DNA from: Aureimonas sp. Leaf324
GTDB lineage: Bacteria > Pseudomonadota > Alphaproteobacteria > Rhizobiales > Rhizobiaceae
Direction: 5' to 3'
Length of the DNA: 64,000 nucleotides
Assembly (NCBI RefSeq): GCF_001423245.1
Contig: NZ_LMOH01000029.1
Coordinates: forward strand, 107,501-171,500
The number at the start of each line of letters is the position of its first letter. The first letter of the stretch is position 1. Below the pieces are notes generated by a model. The model worked only from the letters and a program-made list of their open reading frames with translations, was not told where the DNA came from and ran no database searches. Shown here piece by piece: positions 35,980-42,896 of this stretch. Made by a program: the position numbers and the translations under genes.

Positions 35980-37158
35980 ATGGCCATCGAGGCAGGCAAG
36001 GGAACCGAAGGCGGCGCGCGGCGCATCCGGCTCGGCATGGTGGGCGGCGGGCAGGGGGCCTTCATCGGCGCCGTCCACCGCATCGCGGCGCGGCTCGACG
36101 ACCGCTACGAACTCGTCGCAGGGGCCCTGTCGTCGGACCCGGAACGCGCCCGCGCGTCGGGGGCCGACCTCGGGCTCGCCCCGGACCGCTCCTACGCAAG
36201 CTTTTCCGAGATGGCGAGCGCCGAGGCCGCACGCGACGACGGCATCGAGGCGGTCTCGATCGTCACGCCCAACCACATGCACGCGCCGGCGGCCAAGGCC
36301 TTCCTCGAAGCTGGCATCCACGTCATCTGCGACAAGCCGCTGTCGGTCTCGGTCGCGGAGGCCGAGGCGCTCGTGGCGCTCCAGGCGACGAGCGGGCGCA
36401 TCTTCGCGCTCACCCACAACTACACCGGCTACCCGCTGATCCGGCAGGCGCGGGCGATGGTCGAGGCGGGCGAACTCGGAGAGATCCGGCTCGTGCAGAT
36501 GGAGTACGCGCAGGACTGGCTGTCCGAGCGCGCCGAGGCGACGGGCTCCAAGCAGGCCGAGTGGCGCACCGATCCGGCGCGCTCGGGCGCCGGCGGCTGC
36601 ATCGGCGACATCGGCACGCATGCCTACAATCTCGGGGCCTTCGTATCGGGCCTGAAGACGCGCGAACTTCTGGCGGAGCTCACGACCTTCGTCGAGGGCC
36701 GGGCGCTCGACGACGACGTGCGCGTGCTCCTGCGCTACGAGGGCGGCGCCAAAGGCGTCCTCTGGGCGAGCCAGGTCGCGGTCGGCAACGAGAACGCACT
36801 GCGGCTGCAGGTCTACGGCACCAGGGGCGGGCTGGAATGGTGCCAGGAGAACCCGAACCAGCTGTGGTTCTCGCGCCTCGGGCAGCCGAAGCAGCTCCTC
36901 ACCCGCAACGGCGCGGGCTCGCTGCCCGCCGCCGCGCGCATGACGCGCGTGCCGCCGGGCCATCCCGAAGGCTATCTCGAGGGCTTCGCCAACATCTATT
37001 CCGAGGTGGCCGAGGCGATCCTCGCCGCGCGCGCCGGCGGCGCGCCGGACACCGCCGTCATCTTTCCCACCGTCGCGGACGGGCTCGCCGGCATGCGCTT
37101 CATCGAAGCGGCCGTGGCCTCCTCGCGCGGCGGCAACGTCTGGACGCGGGTCGGCTGA
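35980..37158 (+). CDS. Gfo/Idh/MocA family oxidoreductase
   Basis: 392 residues. Rossmann N-domain with IRLGMVGGGQGAFIGAVHRIAARL; the conserved EKP-type lysine is in HVICDKPLSVSVAEAEAL, and the C-domain has GGGCIGDIGTHAYNLG-like GGCIGDIGTHAYN with the catalytic-region Asp and His. Members oxidise or reduce sugar or inositol hydroxyls with NAD(P). AAGGAGA precedes the ATG. Paired with the TIM-barrel isomerase and close to the importer, it probably acts on the transported sugar. Confidence 0.9.
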   Translation: MAIEAGKGTEGGARRIRLGMVGGGQGAFIGAVHRIAARLDDRYELVAGALSSDPERARASGADLGLAPDRSYASFSEMASAEAARDDGIEAVSIVTPNHMHAPAAKAFLEAGIHVICDKPLSVSVAEAEALVALQATSGRIFALTHNYTGYPLIRQARAMVEAGELGEIRLVQMEYAQDWLSERAEATGSKQAEWRTDPARSGAGGCIGDIGTHAYNLGAFVSGLKTRELLAELTTFVEGRALDDDVRVLLRYEGGAKGVLWASQVAVGNENALRLQVYGTRGGLEWCQENPNQLWFSRLGQPKQLLTRNGAGSLPAAARMTRVPPGHPEGYLEGFANIYSEVAEAILAARAGGAPDTAVIFPTVADGLAGMRFIEAAVASSRGGNVWTRVG

Positions 37159-37207
37159 GCCGGAGCGTTGACGGTTGTGTGAACACGCGCGAGGCGATTG
37201 ATTTCGT

Positions 37208-37216
37208 CCGACAAAT
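37208..37216. promoter_or_regulatory. Motif CCGACAAAT shared with the second sugar-importer promoter
   Basis: In the 138-base gap before the importer ATPase, GATT-N3-T-CCGACAAAT (37200-37216) matches the reverse complement of the sequence at 58498-58514 in 14 of 17 positions, including the 9-base core CCGACAAAT. A GTGT-GA-ACAC palindrome (37177-37186) is also present. Probably a site for one regulator controlling both loci; a SorC-type regulator gene lies beside the second. Confidence 0.45.
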
Positions 37217-37296
37217 CGACAAGCTAGACTGACAATCGAGGAGACGACGGAATCGGGCCCGGGAGAGGCCTCCGTCGGTTCGGGGAGGGAACAGCG

Positions 37297-38856
37297 ATGG
37301 TCGGTCCCAGCGCGGGAGCCGATCGCGGCGCGCGCGTCGCGATCGCGGCCGAGGGCATTTCGAAGTCCTTCGGGCCGGTGGAGGTGCTGAGCGACATCCG
37401 CTTCGACCTGCGGGCCGGCGAAGTGCACGCCATCATCGGCGAGAACGGCGCCGGCAAGTCCACCCTGATGAAGATCCTCGCCGGGCATCTCCAGCCGACC
37501 GGGGGGCAACTCGTCCTGAAGGGCGAGCCCGTGCGCCTGTCCGGGCCGGTGGAGGCCGAGCGGCGCGGCGTCGTTCTGGTCCATCAGGAAATCCTGCTCG
37601 CGCCCGACCTGACGGTCGCCCAGAATATCCATCTCGGCCGCGAGGTGCGCCGCGGGCTGACGCTCGACGACCGCGCGATGAACGCCTCGGCCAGGGCCGC
37701 GCTGGAAGGCCTCGGCGCGGTGATCGACCCGCGCGTGCGCGTCGGCTCGCTGTCGATCGCGCAACGCCAGCTCGTCCAGATCGCCCGCGCCCTTCTCGTG
37801 CCGCACGAGGTGGTGATCTTCGACGAACCGACCGCCTCGCTCACCCCGCACGAGACGGAGGCGCTTCTCGAGGTGATCGCGGACATTCGCGCCCGCGGCG
37901 TCGGCGTCCTCTACATCTCGCACCGCCTGCCGGAGGTGAAGCGTCTCGCCGACCGCGTCACGGTCCTGCGCGACGGGCGGCGGGTCGGCACCTTCGATGC
38001 CGCGGACCTCGAGCCGGCCGACATGGCGCGCCTGATGGTCGGGCGCGACGTCTCGAAGCTCTATCCCGACCGCGCGGCGCACCGCAGCGGCGCGCCGGTG
38101 CTGGCCGCCGAGAACATGCGCGTGCCGGGTTACGTCCGCTCGGGTGGGTTCGAGGTCGCGAAGGGCGAGATCCTCGGCTTTGCCGGGCTGGTCGGCGCCG
38201 GGCGCACCGAGCTTCTGGAGGGCGTCCTAGGCCTCAGGCCCGCCGAGGGCACGGTGCGCCTCGACGGCAAGCCGGTGCGCTTTCGCGACGCGCGCGAGAG
38301 CATGGAAGCGGGGATCGTCTACCTCAGCGAGGACCGCAAGGGTAAAGGGCTGCTGCTCGGTCAGTCCCTTCGCACCAACCTGACGCTGGCCGCGCTCGAC
38401 CGCTTCGCCAGCGGCCCGCTGCTCCAGCCGGCGCGCGAGGACGAGGCGCTGACCACGGCGATCCGCGACTTCGACATCCGAACGCGCCGACGCGACCTTC
38501 TCGCCGGGCAACTGTCCGGCGGCAACCAGCAGAAGCTGCTGCTCGCCAAGATGATGCTGCTCGACCCGCGCGTCGTCGTTGTCGACGAGCCGACCCGCGG
38601 CATCGACATCGGCACCAAGGAACAGATCTACCGCTTCCTTGCGGGGCTGGCGGCCGAGGGCCGCGCGGTGATCGTGATCTCGTCGGAAATGCCGGAGCTC
38701 ATCGGCCTGTGCGACCGCATCGTCGTGATGCGCGAGGGGGCGGTCGCGGGCGAGGTCGCTGGCGAGGGGATGACCGAGCGCAACATCGTGATGCTGGCGA
38801 CGGGCGCCGGCGAGAAACAGGCCGCGCTGGCGGTCGAGGGAGCCGAACCCGCATGA
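37297..38856 (+). CDS. Sugar ABC transporter, ATP-binding protein (RbsA-like, two ATPase modules)
   Basis: 519 residues with duplicated nucleotide-binding domains. First: Walker A GENGAGKSTLMK (about 48-59), signature LSIAQRQLVQIARAL, Walker B VVIFDEPTASL. Second: degenerate Walker A (GLVGAGRTELLEG), signature LSGGNQQKLLLAKMM and VVVDEPTRGIDIG. This pattern is standard for CUT2 (ribose/xylose-type) importers. GGGAGGGAACAGCG precedes the ATG. It overlaps the permease gene by ATGA. Confidence 0.95.
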   Translation: MVGPSAGADRGARVAIAAEGISKSFGPVEVLSDIRFDLRAGEVHAIIGENGAGKSTLMKILAGHLQPTGGQLVLKGEPVRLSGPVEAERRGVVLVHQEILLAPDLTVAQNIHLGREVRRGLTLDDRAMNASARAALEGLGAVIDPRVRVGSLSIAQRQLVQIARALLVPHEVVIFDEPTASLTPHETEALLEVIADIRARGVGVLYISHRLPEVKRLADRVTVLRDGRRVGTFDAADLEPADMARLMVGRDVSKLYPDRAAHRSGAPVLAAENMRVPGYVRSGGFEVAKGEILGFAGLVGAGRTELLEGVLGLRPAEGTVRLDGKPVRFRDARESMEAGIVYLSEDRKGKGLLLGQSLRTNLTLAALDRFASGPLLQPAREDEALTTAIRDFDIRTRRRDLLAGQLSGGNQQKLLLAKMMLLDPRVVVVDEPTRGIDIGTKEQIYRFLAGLAAEGRAVIVISSEMPELIGLCDRIVVMREGAVAGEVAGEGMTERNIVMLATGAGEKQAALAVEGAEPA

Positions 38857-39851
38857 CCGACGCCACTTCGCCAGCCCAGGCGCCGGGCCCCCGCCGCGAG
38901 ATCGACCTGCGGGCGGTCGCGCCCTTCGTCGCCTTGGCCGCGCTCCTCGTCTTCGGCGCGCTGATCAATCCGAACTTCCTCGGGATCGACAACCTCTCCA
39001 ACGTCGTGACCCGCTCGGCCTTCATCGCCATCATCGCGGTGGGCGCGACCTTCGTGATCTCGGCCGGCGGGCTCGACCTGTCGGTCGGCTCCATGGCCGC
39101 CTTCGTCGCCGGGACGATGATCCTGTTCCTGAACGCGGCGCCGGTCGAGGGCGCCGTGCCGACGATCGCGCTCGGCATGGCGATGGCGCTCGGCGTCGGG
39201 GCGCTCTGCGGCCTCGCCAACGGCCTGATGACGACGCTCGGCCGCATCGAGCCGTTCATCGTCACGCTCGGCACGATGGGCATCTTCCGCGCCCTCACCA
39301 TCTGGCTCGCCGAGGGCGGATCGATCGCCATGCGCTCGCAGGAGCTGCGCGCCGCCTACCGGCCGGTCTATTTCGGCAATGTCATCGGCGTGCCTGTGCC
39401 GGTGATCGCGTTTCTCGTGGTCGCCGCGCTCGGCGCCTTCGTCCTCTACCGCACGCGCTTCGGCCGACACGTCATGGCGGTCGGCTCCAGCGAGGACGTC
39501 GCGCGCTATTCCGGCATCCGCGTCAACCGCGTGCGCACGGTCACCTACGTCATCCAGGGCCTGTGCGTGGCGGTCGCCGTCCTCGTCTACGTTCCGCGCC
39601 TCGGCGCCGCGACGGCGACGACGGGCCTCCTGTGGGAGCTGCAGGCGATTACCGCCGTCGTTATCGGCGGCACGGCGCTGCGCGGCGGCGTCGGGCGGGT
39701 CTGGGGCACGATCTGCGGGGCGCTGATCCTCGAGCTCGTCGGCAACATCATGGTCCTGTCGGACCTCGTCAGCGAATACCTCATCGGCGCGGTTCAGGGG
39801 GCGATCATCATCCTCGCGATGCTGATCCAGCGCTCCCTGTCGCGCCGATGA
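38853..39851 (+). CDS. Sugar ABC transporter permease (RbsC-like)
   Basis: 332 residues with 8-10 predicted helices. CUT2 signatures are FVISAGGLDLSVGSMAAF near the third helix and VVIGGTALRGGVGRVWGT near the C-terminus. The ATG overlaps the ATPase stop. A GC-rich hairpin and 76 bases separate it from the binding-protein gene. It forms the membrane path of the first sugar importer. Confidence 0.95.
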   Translation: MTDATSPAQAPGPRREIDLRAVAPFVALAALLVFGALINPNFLGIDNLSNVVTRSAFIAIIAVGATFVISAGGLDLSVGSMAAFVAGTMILFLNAAPVEGAVPTIALGMAMALGVGALCGLANGLMTTLGRIEPFIVTLGTMGIFRALTIWLAEGGSIAMRSQELRAAYRPVYFGNVIGVPVPVIAFLVVAALGAFVLYRTRFGRHVMAVGSSEDVARYSGIRVNRVRTVTYVIQGLCVAVAVLVYVPRLGAATATTGLLWELQAITAVVIGGTALRGGVGRVWGTICGALILELVGNIMVLSDLVSEYLIGAVQGAIIILAMLIQRSLSRR

Positions 39852-39858
39852 ACGAGGC

Positions 39859-39888
39859 GGGCGGCGCCCTGTCCGGGGCGCGCCGCCC
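39859..39888 (+). other. Intercistronic stem-loop before the binding-protein gene
   Basis: GGGCGGCGCCC pairs with GGGCGC-GCCGCCC (two-base bulge) between permease and binding protein. There is no T-run, so read-through or message stabilisation of the binding-protein cistron is more likely than termination. Confidence 0.45.
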
Positions 39889-39927
39889 TCCGGCAGTAAA
39901 AAGCTCCGGCATTCGGGAGGAACCCAC

Positions 39928-40875
39928 ATGAAACGCATCGTCGCCGGCCTCGCGGCCCTCGCCGTCCTGTCCACCGCCGGTCTCGCGCTCGCGCAGGACA
40001 AGAAGCTCACCATGGCCGTGTCGATCCCGGCTGCCGACCACGGCTGGACGGGCGGCGTCGTCTACCACGCCGAGCGCGAGGCGAAGCTCCTCGAGGAGCG
40101 CTATCCCGGTCTCGACGTCGTAGTGAAGACCTCGCCCGACGGCGCCGCGCAGGCGAACGCTCTGGAGGACCTGACCGCGCAGGGCATCAACGCGCTTGTC
40201 ACCCTGCCGCACAATTCCGACGAGCTGACCGACCCGATCCGGCAGGTGAAGGAGAAGGGCGTCTTCGTCACGGTGGTCGACCGGGCACTCTCGGATCCCT
40301 CGATCCAGGACCTCTATGTCGCCGGCGACAACCACGGCCTCGGCCGCGTGGCGGGCGAGTACATGAAGGAGCGCATGGCGGACGGCGGCGACATCGTCAT
40401 CATCCGCGGTCTGCCGATCGTCATCGACGAGGAACGCCAGAAGGGCTTCGACGAAGGGATCGCGGGCTCCAAGATCAACGTCCTCGACCGTCAGTTCGGC
40501 AACTGGTCGCGCGACGACGCCTTCAAGGTGATGCAGGACTACCTCGCCAAGTACCCCAAGATCGACGCGGTCTGGGCGCAGGACGACGACATGGTCGTCG
40601 GCATCCTCGAGGCGATCGCCCAGAGCAACCGCTCCGACATCCAGTTCGTGGTCGGCGGCGCCGGCATGAAGGACATGATCAAGAAGGTGCAGGACGGCGA
40701 CAAGATGGTGCCCGTCGACGTGCTCTATCCGCCCGCGATGATCGCGACCGCGATGGACCTGACGGCCGCCGGCCTCTTCGACCAGAACCCCGTGCGCGGC
40801 AACTACGTGCTCGACGCGACGCTCGTCACCAAGGACAACGCGCAGGAGTTCTACTACCCCGACTCGCCGTTCTGA
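39928..40875 (+). CDS. Sugar ABC transporter, periplasmic substrate-binding protein
   Basis: 315 residues with a signal peptide (MKRIVAGLAALAVLSTAGLALAQ). Periplasmic-binding fold of the ribose type: LTMAVSIPAADHGWTGGVVYHAEREAKLL, then VDRALSDPSIQDLYVAGDNHGLG, VIIRGLPIVIDEERQKGFDEGI and IDAVWAQDDDMVVGILEA. The His-Gly-Trp segment near the mature N-terminus is common in this group. Last gene of the RbsA-C-B-like importer. Ligand unknown. Confidence 0.94.
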   Translation: MKRIVAGLAALAVLSTAGLALAQDKKLTMAVSIPAADHGWTGGVVYHAEREAKLLEERYPGLDVVVKTSPDGAAQANALEDLTAQGINALVTLPHNSDELTDPIRQVKEKGVFVTVVDRALSDPSIQDLYVAGDNHGLGRVAGEYMKERMADGGDIVIIRGLPIVIDEERQKGFDEGIAGSKINVLDRQFGNWSRDDAFKVMQDYLAKYPKIDAVWAQDDDMVVGILEAIAQSNRSDIQFVVGGAGMKDMIKKVQDGDKMVPVDVLYPPAMIATAMDLTAAGLFDQNPVRGNYVLDATLVTKDNAQEFYYPDSPF

Positions 40876-40885
40876 TCCGGCTCTA

Positions 40886-40907
40886 GGGGCGGCGGGAACT
40901 CCGCCCC
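40886..40907 (+). terminator. Probable terminator of the first sugar-importer operon
   Basis: GGGGCGG, 8-base loop, CCGCCCC, starting ten bases after the binding-protein stop and followed by a pyrimidine-rich GTCTCCTCTTG. Moderately convincing. Confidence 0.5.
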
Positions 40908-41002
40908 GTCTCCTCTTGCGCGGCGCGCTGGAAATCCGGCGCGCCGCGGTCTACCTGTCGGGACGTGCCCCTGTTCCGCCTCCCGCCAACGAAGTCCTCG
41001 CC

Positions 41003-41461
41003 ATGCTGACGATGAAGGGCAAGTACGGCCTGAAGGCCATGCTGCATCTTGCCGAACTGCCCGAAGGCCAGCGCGCGCTTTCCGAGGAGATCGCAAGGGC
41101 GCACAACATCTCCAAGAAGTTCCTCGACACCATCCTCGGCGAGCTGCGCGTGGCCGGCATGATCCATGCCCGCAAGGGCCGGGGCGGCGGCTACATTCTC
41201 GCCCGACCGCCGTCCGAGATTCGGGTCGGCCATGTCCTGCGCGTCCTCGACGGGCCGCTCGCGCCCATCCCCTGCGCCAGCCGCACCGCCTATCGCCGCT
41301 GCGACGACTGCCGGGACGAGCGCTCCTGCGCCGTCCGGCGGATCATGCTGGAGGTCCGCAACGCCATTTCCGCCGTGCTCGACGAGCGCACGCTGGCGGA
41401 AGCGGCGGGCGCACCGGAGAGCCTCGAGGCCGAGTTCCGCGAGCTGGCGCTCGGCGCCTGA
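41003..41461 (+). CDS. Rrf2 family transcriptional regulator
   Basis: 152 residues. N-terminal winged helix (MLTMKGKYGLKAMLHLAELPEGQRALSEEIARAHNISKKFLDTILGELRVAGMIHARKGRGGGYIL). Cys91, Cys100, Cys103 and Cys109 (C-x8-C-x2-C-x5-C in the PCASRTAYRRCDDC region) fit an Fe-S cluster or metal site as in IscR/NsrR/CymR relatives. It is thus likely a redox, NO or iron-sulfur sensor, but the target is unknown; the hydrolase gene 125 bases downstream is one candidate. The start is uncertain by three codons (ATG 41003 or 41012), and no strong ribosome site is seen. Confidence 0.88.
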   Translation: MLTMKGKYGLKAMLHLAELPEGQRALSEEIARAHNISKKFLDTILGELRVAGMIHARKGRGGGYILARPPSEIRVGHVLRVLDGPLAPIPCASRTAYRRCDDCRDERSCAVRRIMLEVRNAISAVLDERTLAEAAGAPESLEAEFRELALGA

Positions 41462-41586
41462 AGCAACGAACGGCGGATCGGCTTTCCGCCTCAGTCGATA
41501 AAAAGAGTATGTTGTGCGTGTCGGGCGGCGAAGCCGGGCCTTACCTTCCCCGTCGACTTCGATGCGGCAGAAAAGGCTCGCGACCC

Positions 41587-42222
41587 ATGACCGAGACGCT
41601 GATCGTCCCCGGCCTCAACGGCTCGCCCGCCGGCCACTGGCAGCGCCACTGGCTGGAGATCGACCCGCAGGCGGTGCTGGTGGAGCAGGAGGACTGGGCA
41701 CGGCCGGTGCTGGTGGACTGGCTGCACCAACTGGAGGCGGCGCTGATGGCGAGCCGTCCCGGCGTCATCCTCGTCGCCCATAGTCTGGGCTGCGCGCTGG
41801 TCGCCGCGCTGGCCGGCCGTCCGGCCGCCTCCCATGTCGGCGGCGCGCTTCTCGTCGCACCGGCCGATGTCGCCAGCCTGTCGCAGACCGTGCCGACGGC
41901 GGCTTCCTTCGCGCAGAGCGCGCAGGCGCGCCTGCCCTTTGCCTCGATCCTCGTCGCCAGCCGCAACGATCCCTACATGCGCTTCGAGGGCGCCGAGCGT
42001 TGCGCCGCCACCTGGGGCTCCGCGCTCTACGATCTCGGCGCGGCGGGACACGTCAACATCGCAAGCGGCTTCGGTCCCTGGCCCGATGCGCTGACGCTGG
42101 CCGACGGGCTGCGCGGACGGCCGGCGCGGCAGACGAGGCTCGCTCGCGGCGGCGCCTCGCACACGTTCGGCGTGCGATTGGGTGCCCCACGGTTGCACGA
42201 TTCCGGCCTCGGGCTCGGTTGA
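41587..42222 (+). CDS. RBBP9/YdeN family alpha/beta hydrolase
   Basis: 211 residues. The family N-terminus TLIVPGLNGSPAGHWQRHWL is present; nucleophile Ser in VAHSLGCALVAAL, acid Asp in SRNDPYM, and His in GAAGHVNIASGFGPWP complete a serine-hydrolase triad. Homologues have reported serine-hydrolase activity on poorly defined substrates. A C-terminal tail of about 30 residues beyond the usual end is Arg/Gly-rich and may be unstructured. The stop lies inside an inverted repeat (42219-42234). Confidence 0.85.
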   Translation: MTETLIVPGLNGSPAGHWQRHWLEIDPQAVLVEQEDWARPVLVDWLHQLEAALMASRPGVILVAHSLGCALVAALAGRPAASHVGGALLVAPADVASLSQTVPTAASFAQSAQARLPFASILVASRNDPYMRFEGAERCAATWGSALYDLGAAGHVNIASGFGPWPDALTLADGLRGRPARQTRLARGGASHTFGVRLGAPRLHDSGLGLG

Positions 42223-42234
42223 ACGTTCGTTCAG
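42219..42234. promoter_or_regulatory. TTGAACG-N2-CGTTCAG inverted repeat (TetR-like site, copy 1)
   Basis: Matches the perfect palindrome at 48826-48841 except for the last base. It overlaps the hydrolase stop and lies 138 bases upstream of the receiver gene. The form is typical of TetR-family operators; no TetR gene is in the window. Confidence 0.45.
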
Positions 42235-42371
42235 GGGTTTCCTTCCGCTGCCGGCGCACCATCTAGAGTTTCGAAGAGCGCCTCCGGCGATGTCAGAGCC
42301 GGAATGAAACCACCTCATGAGACCGCGGGGCCAGCCTTTCGAGGTTTCCGGTCGGACGGACAGGCATCGGA

Positions 42372-42743
42372 ATGCACGGTGATTTGCAGGCTGGGTCGCG
42401 GAAGGTCGTGCTCGTCGTCGACGACGAGCCGCTGGTGCGGCTGAATGCGGTCGACATGTTCGAGGAGATGGGATTCGAGGTGCTGGAAGCCTCCGACGGG
42501 GCTTCGGCTCTTCGGGTTCTGGAACGTCGGCCGGAGGTAGCCCTCCTGTTCAGCGACTGCCGCATGCCCGGCATGTCCGGTCCCGAACTCGCACAGGCCG
42601 TGGCCGAGCGCTATCCGCACGTGCGCATCGTGCTCGTCTCGGGCTACGTCAACGTCCAGAAGCTCGACTGGCCGCTGCTGCCCAAGCCCTACGATGCCAA
42701 CTCCCTTCGCAAGGTGGCAGGCGACATCGCACCCGCGAACTGA
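42372..42743 (+). CDS. Single-domain response regulator (receiver only)
   Basis: 123 residues, one receiver domain: VVLVVDDEPLVRLNAVDMF (acidic pair), phosphoacceptor Asp in LLFSDCRMPGMSGPEL, Thr/Ser switch in IVLVSGYV and Lys in LPKPYDANSL. It has no output domain, so it should act by protein contact or as a phosphate shuttle. Its stop faces the stop of a hybrid kinase whose receiver is similar in type (CheY-like, PAS-kinase associated); they may be partners. Confidence 0.88.
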   Translation: MHGDLQAGSRKVVLVVDDEPLVRLNAVDMFEEMGFEVLEASDGASALRVLERRPEVALLFSDCRMPGMSGPELAQAVAERYPHVRIVLVSGYVNVQKLDWPLLPKPYDANSLRKVAGDIAPAN

Positions 42744-42808
42744 TCGCACGCGCGAACCGGCGGCAGGCGGCGCTTCCGCGGTTCTGCCTCCCGGCGTTCG
42801 CGCACAGG

Positions 42809-42841
42809 CCCGGAGCGGCTTCGGCCGCCGCCGGGCTTTTT
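42809..42841 (+). terminator. Terminator after the single-domain response regulator
   Basis: A GC-rich hairpin (CCCGG-A-GCGGC, TTCG loop, GCCGC-C-GCCGGG) followed by CTTTTTG. The stable TTCG tetraloop and T-run make it convincing. It also separates the convergent kinase gene. Confidence 0.75.
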
Positions 42842-42896
42842 GTTGTCCGGCGCCCGTCGAGCGCCACGAAAACCCCGGCGCCCGACGAAACACGCA

